DNA of 64,000 nucleotides, from NCBI GenBank assembly GCA_037962975.1, contig CM075671.1:43424501-43488500 (forward strand), given 5' to 3'. Each line of letters starts with the position of its first letter. The first letter of the stretch is position 1. The stretch comes from Clitoria ternatea (taxonomy: Eukaryota > Streptophyta > Magnoliopsida > Fabales > Fabaceae). Below, piece by piece: positions 44,459 to 56,232 of the stretch. A program made the translations under genes and the position numbers. The notes under the pieces were generated by a model. It was not told the DNA's origin. It saw only the letters and a program-made list of their open reading frames with translations, and ran no database searches.

Positions 44459-46424
44459 GGAAACACTAACTCATTTAACCAGAGGAGGATAGTTTTAAAA
44501 AATACGGCAACAAGATGTTGACACAGTGCTTAGCTTAGGCTTATTATTCTTCTCATTCTTGTTGTATGGACATGGCTACCATGAGTAGCTAAATCTCTCA
44601 TTGGGATTGGAGGTAACTAATCGATCTGGATGAACATGTGTATGATATTCATGCAATAGATGATTTTGTTTTGTGATTCTTGGTTTTTCATTTTACGCTC
44701 ATTGCTTGAATCTTCTTGATCAACATTTTCTTGATTTAAGTTTACATTTGTTGTTGAAAAATAACTTTCGAAACAAATCTAAATGAAAAACTCATTACGT
44801 CAATTGATTAGGAATAATAGTTGATGGAATAAACGTCAATACAATCATACTTAATGCTGGAATGGGTTTGAAACGACCAAGGGATTGACGTTCTCAAAAT
44901 CATTCTTATGAATTTCGTAGTCGAGGAATCGCTATGAATGATTTAGATTGTGATGTAAAGAATCATACTTTAAAAAGTCGTTTACATGAACATATATATC
45001 GTGTATCGGAAGTGAGAAAGGTGAATCTAAATCCTAATTTTTAAACTCTATTATTCTATTTATCTTATTTACATTGTTCTTTATGCATTTCTATATTGGG
45101 TTTCAAAAATCAACAATATGAAAACAATTTCTCAAATCTACCGTAATAGTTTGAGTCGATTTAATACGATTCGTAGTGGGAACGACATTTGTTCTTTTGA
45201 ACATATACTACATCAACAGTGGTCCACTTGCCACAAGTCACATTAAAACTGACCATCTGGTTATTTCACATACCATTTCAAGAAATAATTCACCAGTCAA
45301 GTATTTACATGGGGATATGTAAATACATTAAGACTAGTGTGTGAGTGTACTGATGATCTAATCTCACAGATCATGGATATAGATGATATCAAGTCTTCAC
45401 ACGGGTACACATTAAGAGTAATGATGTACTGGACAGACCCACCATAAGAATGTTACATGGATCGTTACATGAATGTCATAAACGGTTCTCAATGTGATAA
45501 TGGTATATGTAGTCCTTCGACCTGAAGTCACTATGATTCCTACATAAGGAGTTTGTTGTTTAGTACAATCAAACATTTTCCATAATAAGAGGACTATAAA
45601 GGTTATGATTAGGTAATGAACAAATTATGCAGAGGGATGTGAGTGATGAGATGAGATTTGTCTCTCCTATGTGACAAGTGATATTTATAGGCCACTTGAT
45701 GGAGTGAGACTAAGGAAATTCATGGTCATGCTAGAAAGAATAAATATTAGATATTTATTCGGATAAAGTCTACTCCGTTATCAAGTAAAATAAATTAGAC
45801 CGTACAAGAATGACGCGACCATGCCTTTGGGCCCAATTAGGATATCATGACAAAAGGAACAAACATATAAAATAATTATCACTTATAGGTTATGTTGATA
45901 TTAAATAATATTCACACATAATGATGCATTACTAGATGTTCTCTTATTTTATATTAATAATAAAATAGTTTATTATTAATATGACCGAGTATTTTACCTA
46001 TAGGGTCACACACATAGAGTAAGCCCATCAGAAAATAGCCTTTTATTTTAGTTGGACTAATAAAACTATTGGGCCTAACTCATTCAGAATAAGGAGCCTA
46101 CTCTTTAGAGAGAGCAAATTAGGTCAAACCTAAGCCTATAAATAGAGTATAAGATCTCATAGGTGGCTAACTAAAAAGAGACAAAAATACGTAAAAGTTA
46201 CAAAAGCTACACGCCATCAAACTAGCATTCGGAAGGTGTAGCGTTTCTGGTGGGAGTACTCGTGTGGACTCCTAAAGGACAAGGCTAATCTTGCTTCAAA
46301 TTTTCTACAAGAGGTAATCCTAAACGCATAAATATTTTTTGTCTTATGCTTTGAAACACAACATTTTACAAATCCTATGGGAATCCTTGTATTTCCGCTG
46401 CTCATGCAATGGGATTCCCTTACA

Positions 46425-47050
46425 AATAAGTTATTGAAGGTGCTTTGATTAAGATATACCAAATACTTATGATCCTACCACCATACTTGTTATTATTCTT
46501 TACACCCACCAAACAAGAAAACAATCCTAGTTGATTATGATTAAACAAAAGAATAACCAGTTCCGTAATTTAATTAAAGGTAATTGAATAATAAACAAAC
46601 ATAGTCAAGAAAAAGAACTTATGTCAGATCATGCACTCATTCACTAACAAATGAAAAAGTTAGATTGCATCAAAAAGATTCACCTCAGCCCCTAAGGCTA
46701 AGGAGCCTAACTACTCATGTTTATAGAAAAACAAATGAGCAATTAAATTTAGCATAAAATCTACCTCATAGATAAAGTTGGAGAACTATCCTAGATGCAT
46801 GACTTACATAAAAGGGTAGTGACTCTTCACAATCATGGAGAACCCTTGATTCCTAAATACCCCACAACTTAGAGAAAGATTCCAAGGGAGAACTTGAAGT
46901 AGAGGAGAAGATAGTGGAAGGATTACGGTGCCTTTGAATTAGGGTTCACATGCTACCTCTAATCTGATTAGATGATTATTCTATTCTAATTGTTTGTAAT
47001 GAATTTGTCTCTCCCTCCTAAAGTTAGTGTTACTTTTACATGTATAAACC
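46425..47050. other. Unassigned spacer, perhaps an LTR fragment
   Basis: No coding frame. The minus strand near 46860-46830 (GGGTATTTAGGAATCAAGGG) resembles leader text of gypsy LTRs, but no boundaries are visible. Confidence 0.35.
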
Positions 47051-48060
47051 TGTTCCAGCCGGTAACCGGGGTACGAAGTATACGTCTTTAACTGATGTAT
47101 ACTGATCTTCATGATTTCTCTTACTTTTACACCATCTCAGTAGGTGTCCAGTATTATACACTCAGGTCCAGTGGGGATCCTGAGCTTTTCACGTTAAGGT
47201 GATGATTGTAAGTCAATTTCATCTGTAGTCCATGGAACACACTGGAGGTGTACCTGTAAAAGGGACTCCGATGCTTAAGTCAGTATGGTAATAACGGGGA
47301 ATAAAGAGTTTACAGAGGTTGTTAAGTATATTGAATGTTGTTCAGTGTAAGTTTAATAAATGAATCATATTGTGATTTGACCTCTCCTGACATTATACAA
47401 TAATCATAGTCTTTGCATGTGCAAGTTGCTTACTTGCACCTGACTCAGATTATGTTGCAGCTTTTATGTTCGGGGTTATTATCGTAGTTCTGCACTGAGC
47501 TTTAACGTTTACATTGGTTTTCATGCACCTCGTCCATTATTTTAATTAACTTGGCATGCTTTTGCTCTTTGCTCTGACCGGTGTTGCTAGCCTTCTAGGG
47601 GCTGGTATGCACACCAGATCATTTGCCCCTAGCTTATTATTGCGATCATGTCATAGTAATGAGCTACTTCTGCATTTTCAAAATTGACTCATGGTTTTGA
47701 AGAAGTGCGTCCACCGTAGTGGTATTTTTTAACTGTGGTAATTATAACGAGCTACGAAGGTTTTTGTCATTGTAGTTACCTTACTAGAGGGTTTAACTTC
47801 CCGGCTCGACTTTATTAAATGCATCTGACAGCCACATTTATTGTGTGTTATTTGAAATCCTTTAGAAAAATGACATGGCACACGGATCACTCACATGGTA
47901 GCCCAAGATAGGTGCGTTTTTGCCATGTGCCATCCATCCAAAATAGTCATGCCATTAGGAATTGAAGCGTTGTTGGTTCAGTGGGCTACGATGTTTCACC
48001 TTCCACATTGTCCATAGGCTGCAACAGTTGAACTTTGGCCTATAACAACCTTGACGCCCA
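47051..48060 (-). repeat. Tat 3' LTR (left boundary clear, right boundary estimated)
   Basis: On the minus strand the LTR ends CCGGCTGGAACA (47062-47051), comparable to CCGGTTCAGGACA at the end of the other Tat 5' LTR. The phrase ACTTAAGCATCGGAGTCCC (minus, 47276-47258) is the Tat LTR signature, seen as ACTTGAGCGTCGGAG at 55954 in the other element. It fixes the orientation. Confidence 0.6.
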
Positions 48061-48402
48061 TATAAGGTGAGAAGCTCCAGCTGCTTCCTGACTTGCCTTT
48101 CTTATATTAAAACTATGTCTCACTGGTGTCCCTGCCTTTCTTATTGTGTCCTGGCCCGTACCAAGAGAACTATCAGAACCATCTACACAGATAGCCCTTT
48201 ACACCCCATCCTTTTACTTCTTTTACTTACCATGTTTTATTATTCTATTAACAACGGCCAAGAAAGAGACAGCTCGATGGAAATTATTTCTAACATTTCT
48301 GTCTCTTGGCCATGTAGGGTTCCTCGACAAGGACCGTGGTTCACCCAAAATGACATAGGCAGGTGGGTGAGGATGGGATACTGGGGAGGCTGAGTTAGGG
48401 AC

Positions 48403-50441
48403 TTGCCCAATTCGGTGAATTTGCCCCTTAATTTGGAGTGCTCCTTTTTTAATTTTCTGACTCCCCGGTCTCTATTACCGCGCTCGTCTCCAGAACGACA
48501 TGCGGATTCAAGGGTAGTTCATTATTACACTGATGATATTGACTTTTACCTGACTATTCCCTTTTTAGAACAAGTCATCGACATGGACACTACTGGATCT
48601 CCCATCATGTGAAATGACCCCGAATACACCTTAATGATAGTGGATAAAATAAACTGGCTAACCCGGAAAGTCGAAGATTACTATTTTTGGGTCACCCGGG
48701 ATGTTATGGCCATCTATAGTCATCATACCAACGCCAAAAATGGTATAGAACTTGAGGTTGGCTTGTTCTAGCACTCTAATAAATATCAGAATGCACCTAC
48801 ATTCAAGGAATGGATTTGCCATATTCCTCATGACAAATTTTTATTTTTCCATGATTATACTCTGACGAAGGTTAGAGTCTGGTTTCCCTTCACCCAATTC
48901 AAAATAGGAGTGCTGCGATTTTTAGACATCCCCCTCAGTCAACTACACCTTAACAGATGGCACTGATTCTTGCCTTCAAGGTTCTGGGTAAACATCTCGG
49001 CTTCACTCTGACTGTCACCATCTTTTTTCAGTACACTCGAGTGATGAGCCGTGGTAGGGCTGGAATGGGTTTCATCAATTTGTGGTGTTAGAGTTACATC
49101 ATCAATTTTGAGGCCTTTGTAGCTTCTTGCAAGATCGTGGGAGCCTTTTTTAAAAATTTATACTTCAAGTTGTTTACCAAAGGGACCGATCCCCTTTTTG
49201 AAAAGATGAGGAAGGCCGATTTTTGTTTCATATCGGTTAGACTCACAAACACTTCCTTCTCGAGAGTTCGGTGTACGCAGTTAAAAAACACCACCTCTCT
49301 GAATCCTCTAGGGTCATCGTTGACACCCTTCACACCATCTCCCGGGGTGCACTCATCAAATATCGCTCTCTCCTTGGTACCTTAGAGATGAGAAATGAGT
49401 ACCTTGTTCATTTTGGTATTCACTATTTCTTCCTTCTTTTATTTTAGCTCCGTCAATATTAGCTTTTTCTGATTTTAACTTGTTCAATTTAAGGGAACAT
49501 GAGTAACGATGCACTGTGTTCCCTTGGCCAACTCTTCACCAGATCAAATGCCAATGTTTCCCAAGAGAACAGGGTTACACCGCAGATAAAGAAGGCTCTT
49601 TCCCTCCAAATCATGGGTGGCTCCATCTCGGTTGAAGCTGGTAGCACCTCCAAAAAGAAGGCAAAGAAAAAGAACCCTAAAGGCCTTAGTAAACAATAAA
49701 GGACTAACACCGATCAAGGAGACTCCGGTAAGGGTAAAGTTGTCACCACCGAGGATGAAGGAGAGAAAGAGGTTCCCATTTAAGACCCTAACATAGATGC
49801 CCTAAACAAGCTTATTGTGAGAACCACCTCCCCTTTGACTGAATTCATTCTCCCATTTTGGTTAAAAACAGGACTGAATGCCCAAGACATTGACTTTACC
49901 CTAAAGAAGGTGATGTAGGGTCACTTAAAAACCTTGTCTTTATCTACTTTGCCGCTTCTGATGGCCCCAAAAAGAGATCGAACGGTTGAAGGAAAAGAAT
50001 GCCCGCCTTTTAGAATATCAAGCCTGAGTTCATCAGAGAATTAAAACTTTGAACGAGAGTAACCAGGCGTTTTAGAAGTCAAAGGGTGATCTGAAGAAGG
50101 AAAATGATTGACTCCACCAAGAGGTTGATGATTTGAAAAAGCAGGCGGCCGAGCTTTAAGGCAAGAATGAAAGCCTTTCCATAGTGGTGTAGGAGAAACA
50201 GGCTAAATACAGCAAAGATATGACACTCTTTGCCCATGCCGCTATGGACGCTTTTAGTCATGTCGTCCACCAGGTTGTTTTCCACAACCAAGGTACTATG
50301 CTTAACATAACCGAGATCAAATTTTTTAACAAATTCCATCATGGTGAGTTAGTTACCGAGGTCAATGACAAGTCCTTCATTCCTTCCAATGTGCCATTCA
50401 AGTTCACTCCCTTGGCGGCTGACGAAGATGATACTCCCTGA
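48403..50441 (+). pseudogene. Antisense extra ORF of the Tat element (decayed)
   Basis: This reading opposes pol and lies between pol and the 3' LTR. Patches: YYTDDIDFYLTIPFLEQVID (48403-48612), then DKFLFFHDYTLTKVRVWFPF and LRFLDIPLSQLHLN near 48835-48955, LFEKMRKADFCFISV near 49195, a coiled-coil part near 49960-50200, and finally HQVVFHNQGTMLNITEIKFF with FHHGELVTEVND and VPFKFTPL (50220-50441). The last part corresponds to the C-terminus of the ORF at 64000-63332. Many stops. Antisense ORFs are known in some plant Tat lineages. Their function is unknown. Confidence 0.65.
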
Positions 50442-50854
50442 TAAAATACTTCAATTGGAGGTCAACGGCAGGAGAATGAAGAGGATCATGTCGAGGAGGA
50501 GGAAGATGATGGTCAAGAATGGGTGGAGGAAGACAATGGCGGTCATGTCGACCCTTAATTTCTATACTTGTTTTGCTTTGTAGACAGGATGAGCTCTGTC
50601 CATTTTGATGACACTTGTCTTGACTTGGCTTGAGTTCCTTTTTAATTTTGCTAGGGTGCGACCACCCATTTTCGATGAATATATTATTTTTGTCATATCA
50701 GTTTTGTCTATTGTAATCTGCTTTTGATTTATTGACGTCATCTTCATTTTGAATTTTCCATATCTTAGAAATAATTGCGACAACCAGACTGCGATTTCCT
50801 AGTAAGAAAATTGTAAATAAATAGACCTAATTCTTTCTAAGGATTTTAATATTA

Positions 50855-51028
50855 ATAGTCGCTCTTGAGGCTTTTTAGCCACTCCAGGGTTTAAAAATAA
50901 TAACCGTTCTTGGGTTTTTTTTTGCCACTCCAGGGTTTAAAATAATAACCGCTCTCAGAGCTTTCTAGCCATTCTAGGATTTCAGATTAATAACTGTTCT
51001 CAGGGCTTTTTAGCCACTCCGGGGTTTA
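50855..51028. repeat. Four degenerate ~45-50-bp tandem repeats in the Tat spacer
   Basis: A unit resembling AATAACCGCTCTTGAGGC followed by TTTTTAGCCACTCCAGGGTT recurs four times between the pol stop and the antisense ORF. It is comparable in place to the repeats at 61.9-62.5 kb in the younger element. Confidence 0.75.
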
Positions 51029-51206
51029 CTTTTAAGCACAATTGAACTTAGTTCCTTTTAAACCGTAGTTTAGGAATCCTTAATGGGTAATTATAACTGC
51101 ATCAACTACTTTTTATTTCTGAATAAGCATCTCGACTACATGCCTCATTAAAAACCTCTTAGGCAAAACCCTAGGTAGTCAAATAATGCATGGCTTTTGA
51201 TGCCGG

Positions 51207-51931
51207 TTAGCTATAATACATACGCAAATTCTTTACATTCCACTTGTTTTTAAATAATTCACCTTGTAATGTTTCTAAGAGATATGCTCCTCCCGAGGTG
51301 ACATCGCTTACCCGATATGGGCCTTCCCATGTAGGCGCGAGTTTTCCTTGATGCACAAAGCAGTTTTCAACTGATGCTTTCCTCAGAACTAGGTCACCGA
51401 TGTTGAACCTTCGTTTCTGAACCTTCATGTTGTAGCGTAATGTGACTTTATTTTTGATAGCCTGATCCTAAACAAAAGCAGCTTTCCTGACTTCATGTAA
51501 CGAGTCTAACTCATTTTTCAATCTCGCGTCGTTGTCTTCCTCGTTGAACTGGTGGACTCTTAGGGAAATTTGATTTATTTCAATCGGTATCACTGCATCT
51601 ACTCTGTACACCAACCGAAATGGAGCTTCACTTATAGATGAATCAGGTATGGTGCGGTATACCCAAAGGACATGGCATAGCTAATTAGCTTATTCTCCTT
51701 TTGTGTCTCCAAGCCGCTTTTCTAGCCCCTTCAAGATTTCCCTATTTGCTACTTCAGCCTGTCCATTTTTCTGTAGGTACTCTACTGACGAAAATACTTG
51801 TTGAATTTGGAGCCCTTCAAGAAAACTTACGAACTTGGAATCAGTAAATTACGTTTCGTTATTTGTAACCACCCATTCTAGAATACCAAACCTTGTGATT
51901 ATATTTTCATACAAGAATCTCTGAGTCTGGG
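51207..51931 (-). pseudogene. Tat integrase, C-terminal part
   Basis: The minus strand reads RFLYENIITRFGI, then VVTNNET and a stop where the family has VTDNGTQ, then FSSVEYLQKNGQAEVANREI, LCHVLWVYRTIPDSS and the GPF/Y-type end with FNIGDLVLRKASV, GKLAPTWEGPYRVSD and LRMYYS. The second catalytic Asp is Asn. The third catalytic residue (Glu in GQAEV) is kept. The changes are mostly G-to-A or C-to-T, as expected from cytosine methylation and decay. Confidence 0.85.
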
Positions 51932-53533
51932 TGACACGCTATCGTTGTTGGGTCAAATAAAATGTTAAATTAATATAGTATAAGGTAAGCAACCTTAGTC
52001 GTTTCTCGAAGACCTTAGTCAAATTAGTTACACTCAATTTACTTATATCAAAGGGGGGTTTGTAGTTGAGGTTGGAAGGAAAACTAAATAATCATATAAT
52101 AATGTGAAAAGTAAATTAATGAGTGGATAATAAATCAAATTTAGAAACAACCAACCCAAGAAATTAATAAATCTTTAATTAACTAATCATTGATCACGAT
52201 TAAATATAATTAATTTCTCAACCTTGAATCATTTGGAATCCCTAAATGATTATATTCTAGAAAATCTTCTAGAATCAAATTAATGAACTAATAAGAATAT
52301 TCAATCAATATATTCTTATTAATTACTCAGATAACTTTAAAACTATAATTTGGTTAAGTTAAGAAACTAAATAGAAATCTCTAATTTAGTGACTTAATCT
52401 TTATTCTCAAATTGATTATTAATTAATCAACCAATATTATTTTAGATTATAGATTGTCCAATTGTATACCAATCAATTATACACTTAAATAATCTATTAT
52501 CATAGGTGTTTGAGAGACAAAGAAATGTAATTATCTTTAATCAAAATATTAAGAGCAAGAACTCAAAGTTAACATAAAGAAAAATTAAATTCCTTGAGTT
52601 GATTTTAAAAGATTAAGCTTTCATGATGATTTTTAACAACGAAGGATTTATTTAAATTAACTATAACTTTGATTATAAAAGTAAATAACAAATAATAAAA
52701 TTAACTTACTTATATTGAGGAAGGGAAATGAAAATCATAATTTGAGGAATGAAATATAGAACAAAGAAATAAAGTAAGAAAAAGAACTAAAACTTAAGAC
52801 ACTAAAGCAAAGATATAGAAATGTAATGAAAACTTAAGCATGTATTTATTATGTATCTCTTGTGTCTTCCTTATATCTTCAAACATCTGTTTATAGGCAA
52901 GGTATCATGACACTATACATTCTTTTTCTGATCATTAATGCATTTTTTTAACATTAGTGGGCTTGAGATTATAATAATTTAAAAGAAGATAATGGTAAGT
53001 GCTGAATGTCATCCTCCACTTTATCTTCTCCATCTTGGGAGTGGAATTTGGCCCTCTAAATGACCTAATTTCGTAAAAGCTTCAACTTAAAAGTTGTAGA
53101 TCTTTGTATCATTGAGAAGTTGGCATACGAATTAGGTCATTTGGACATCTATAGCTCCAGATATGTATATTTTAGTGAACTATATCAATGCTGGTGGGAC
53201 ACATGTGGGCTGAATGATTCAAGCTCCATTTCTTCCTTATTTTTAGATGCAAAATAATCAAATATGATCATCATGATGTAGGCCTCTATCTTAGCTTTCC
53301 ATAGGCTCTAAGATTAGCCCATTTAGATCATAAAATCCCAAGTTATGGCCAAAACAAGACAAGACACTCAAGATACAAACAAAAAACAAAAATTGAAACA
53401 TATATACATAATACTTTAATTAAAGTAAACAACATAAAACTTAATTAAAATACTATCATTAAACATAGTAACTATATAATAAACCCCAAGTGTAAAACTA
53501 TAAGAAGTCTATTAAAATTGATTTATCACCGAG
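51927..53533 (-). mobile_element. Solo Athila-like LTR, copy 2, in the Tat integrase
   Basis: The LTR (51932-53528, minus) runs TGATAAATCA to GTGTCA and is the inverted counterpart of 4883-6473. Flanks are CTGGG (51927-51931) and CCGAG (53529-53533), which differ by two transitions and could derive from one CpG-containing 5-bp duplication. Integrase coding lies on both sides, so the insertion is a solo LTR. Confidence 0.8.
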
Positions 53534-54092
53534 CAGACGTTATCTACTTCTGCCTCTATCCTTTTCATGAAGTAGTTGACTCTGACAATTAAATATTTGA
53601 CCCGTCGGGGGCCTTTGGGAATGGACCCGGGATATCCATACCCCACTGATGGAAAGACTAAGGGACAGCCGATGTAAAAAGTTCCTCTGCGGGGACGTGA
53701 TGCTCGTTGTTGGGCCACCAGTATCCTGCCCATAGTACCTTTCTTGCTAAACTTTTTCCACCGTAGTGGTGGCGGCAAGCTCCCTCATACACCTCAGCCA
53801 ATACTTTATCTATTTCTGCTTCATTTAAACACTTCAAATAAGGGGCCAATATTTCCCTCTAGAATAGGTTTCCATCAATTAGAATAAAGTTTGGTAACTC
53901 CTTCTTTAATTTCTTTTTTTCCAATGGGTCTATTGGAAGTTGCCTATTCACCTTATATTGGATGATTGGAACTACCCAGGAATTGTCATGATAAGCTTTG
54001 GGCTGGATGGCACAAATTCTAATTGAAGTCGTTATGCCTGGTGCTACACGAGAACTATGGATGACCGTAGTCGTGGATCCAGCCTTTTTGGT
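53529..54092 (-). pseudogene. Tat RNase H end and integrase N-terminal part
   Basis: The minus strand begins STKKAGSTTTVIHSSRVAPG (end of the archaeal-type RNase H and linker), then NRQLPIDPLEKKKLKKELPN, FILIDGNLF, a stop, then APYLKCLNEAEIDKVLAEVY with the HHCC zone (EGACRHHYGGKSLARKVLWA, GYWWPN). The two Cys of the finger appear deleted: NEHHVPAEELFTSAVP follows directly. The core then starts and breaks at IEAEVDNVCS, where the solo LTR enters. Confidence 0.8.
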
Positions 54093-54097
54093 ACTTG

Positions 54098-55437
54098 TGT
54101 AAGGTCCTACCCTTAATTTCCATTATTTTTAATCCATTTAAATAAAATCCTAATAAATTTTCATAAAATATTTAACTAATAATTAATCAAATCTCCTAAG
54201 AAGTCAAATAACTCCCAAACAGCATCTATATGGCACTCCTAAAGCCTATGGTTTATTTTCAATTGGAAAAATAAGCAAAACAGGAATAAAGGCCTAACGC
54301 TACGCGCGAGGCCCACACTACGTGCGAGTTCCCCTGTTCGCACTTGACGTTGGGCACCAGCCCCACGTTACGCGTGAGCATGATAGTAGCAGCAATGCTT
54401 CTTTCATTGATTTTAGGTCATTTGGCCAACTTTCGACCTACCCAAATGGCCTATTTTAGGTCCGATTGCCACAAAACTTCACGGGCCATATGTTTTCCCC
54501 ATTTTGGAACTGTTGGTGCTGTCTGTTCACCAAATTTCCATCATATGCTTAAGTTATGCAAAAAAAAATACATTTTAAATCAAAATAATATAAATGTTTG
54601 TACTAAACCTAACAAATGAGCTTCAAATTAAGCAAGGCCTATATGCACAAGTCATAAATGAGGTAAAGAACTTATTGGTCCCTTCTGAGGGTCCGAAAAC
54701 CCATCAGATCTCAAAATCACCCCTCGATTCCTAAATTTCACATTTTTGTCTATTTTCACAATTATGCATATCCTACTCTAAATCATCATCACATCAACCA
54801 ATTATCCACATTCATACACAACATATAAATCATGCATACATTACAAGACCTGCCCATTTCACGCAATCACACAATGACTCTGTGCCATACAACTACACAT
54901 ATCATCATAATGCCATAAGCATGGCCCATACCACACATTAACCATTATACATCACAAATGCTATTTCTAATCATCAATACTCCATCACACATACCACACT
55001 TAATATCATCAAACCACAATCGATGTTAGAGACCTTAAGTCTCACAAACCATGAATTAAAATCATCATACATCACAACACACATACATTGACAATACAAC
55101 AATTTACTTTTAAATTATTACACAACTCTCCTTTCATAGCTTCCTTGGCAACGGCTCCTCACTTGGAACTTTCTTCCGGGGCATCCGCATTTTCCCTATC
55201 ATTGGTTACCAAAAAAAATAGAAAACCACAGCAAGAGTGAAAGTTTAGAAACAAAAATCACAATTAATATAAAATGGTAAACATAACATTAAAAATAGTA
55301 ATGTAGTTACTTTACCGTTATTACTGTTAAACTTCTGAATCCCCTACAAGCTCATACATATATCATATCATAGCATACTACTAATAAATCATATTTTTAT
55401 ATACTCATCACTTCACAACAAACCATTATTAACATCT
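54098..55437 (-). repeat. LTR-like segment of unassigned gypsy type
   Basis: A sharp change from Tat coding to TGTAAGGTCCTACCC at 54098 marks an LTR edge (minus-strand end AGGACCTTACA), with ACTTG as the possible left duplication. The minus-strand phrase GATGGGTTTTCGGACCCTC near 54705 is one I associate with chromovirus (Tekay-like) LTRs. The other edge could not be set. No coding seen, apart from a chance 91-codon frame at 54344-54619. Confidence 0.4.
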
Positions 55438-56161
55438 GATCCGGTCTCAATACCGGTATCCGATCTGCAAGACATATTTCAACGTCTTTGTCAAGACATC
55501 TACGTGTAACCGGTGTCATCGGTATACATCCGGACTGTAATTCCGTATCAGGCGTTCTCCCTATACCGGTTGTTCAGGATAACACCATGACACCGGACAA
55601 CACACACGTCACTGTACTAAAGACAAGGATTATTGCTACAGGGATCGATCAATAATTCCCTGCACTACGAGCCAAATTCTGCTCACGGGGATGGTCAACT
55701 TGTTCCCTAATCCTAGTCTATATTCTCCATGCTCAATATAAAATAGCCACTTGACCCAATCATGCTGGTAAGTGCGCAATAAAATAATGCTAATGGGAGT
55801 TAGTGGTTCCCCACTAACGAGTCCTCGTAAAACGAGTAAATCAGGTATATGAACTCATTTCATTAATGAAGTGAGGGATCTTCAACTAAATTTTACGAAC
55901 GATTACTCTCTGAAATACATTCCTTACTTGGAATATCTTCACTGACTTGAGCGTCGGAGAATCTTTGCAGGTGACACCACCATTCGCCCACTTCAACGCG
56001 TTAGGTCGGTGTGAAGGATCTCTAGGACGCCCAATCCGCTCTCCTCAGTCAAGGACAACGGATACTTACACCGGATACTCATACATCCGGTCTTCTATAC
56101 GGTATTTACATACTGTTTATGATTGACTTGAGTCCGGATATCTAGACCCCGGTTCAGGACA
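55438..56161 (+). repeat. Tat 5' LTR (right edge good, left edge inferred)
   Basis: CCGG-rich text with ATACCGGTATCCG at the presumed start, the Tat signature ACTTGAGCGTCGGAG at 55954, and the end CCGGTTCAGGACA, six bases before the primer-binding site. The left edge at TGATCCGG (55438) is chosen from base composition and a TG start. It cannot be checked without the 3' LTR. Confidence 0.5.
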
Positions 56162-56167
56162 GATCAT

Positions 56168-56185
56168 TGGCACGCCCAGTGGGAC
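56168..56185 (+). other. Primer-binding site of the Tat element
   Basis: TGGCACGCCCAGTGGGAC, a Tat-type site ending in the TGG expected to pair with a tRNA 3' end (probably tRNA-Arg). It lies six bases past the LTR end. Confidence 0.7.
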
Positions 56186-56232
56186 TCGATAAAGTTATTC
56201 CCATATCCATTGAAAAGAGCAGGTAATCCTCA

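Larger units (their letters stand above)
42978..45300. mobile_element. LTR-like insertion (TGATAGATGTCC ... ATTCACCA) with GTCAA duplications
   Basis: The 2313-bp insert 42983-45295 starts TG, ends CA, and is flanked by GTCAA on both sides (42978-42982 and 45296-45300). The uninterrupted relative at 24.3 kb has ATCAAG there. A TATA box (44452-44458) and a late GTAGTGGGAACGACATT block (45173-45189) suggest a solo LTR of the type at 14231, whose start (TGATAGGTGTC) is also similar. The last 79 bp after the CATCA at 45216 may be extra. It contains a TCGCTYRAGCGA array and plastid DNA. Confidence 0.7.
40003..46424 (+). mobile_element. 3' portion of a second copia retrotransposon
   Basis: A decayed pol region (40380-42840) is followed by a polypurine tract (AAGTGGGAGAT, 42835-42845) and a 3' LTR (42846-46424, split by an insertion). 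No 5' LTR or gag is seen. The left part is lost or displaced at the Sirevirus border. Confidence 0.7.
42846..46424 (+). repeat. Copia 3' LTR split by a 2.3-kb insertion
   Basis: It begins TGTTGGAAATATGACC after the polypurine tract and ends GGGATTCCCTTACA. The parts before 42982 and after 45296 are collinear with the solo LTR at 24487-23221 (for example GTAATAGGTCATATGAG, TATTTACATGGGG, GGTGGGAGTACTCGTGTG), which shows what was interrupted. TATAAATA lies at 46137-46144. Confidence 0.8.
47051..54092 (-). mobile_element. Tat-type gypsy retrotransposon remnant, minus strand
   Basis: From right to left: the end of RNase H and the integrase (54092-53529 and 51931-51207, split by a solo LTR), a repeat spacer (51028-50855), an ORF on the opposite strand (48403-50441), and a 3' LTR ending near 47051. 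Gag, protease and RT are missing on the right, where another LTR-like segment begins at 54098. The parts match one by one with the younger Tat element at 55438-64000, which shows how this one was built. Confidence 0.75.

Noticed and set aside
45216..45295. Taking CATCA at 45216 as the end of the LTR-like insert
   Set aside because: The GTCAA duplication and alignment with the uninterrupted copy place the end at 45295. The earlier CATCA remains a possible internal boundary.
54098..55692. Solo LTR with ACTTG duplications (TGTAAGG ... GGTCA then ACTTG at 55693)
   Set aside because: The right end would fall inside what looks like the Tat 5' LTR, and the sequence beyond does not clearly resume Tat RNase H coding. 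Kept only as an unassigned LTR-like segment.
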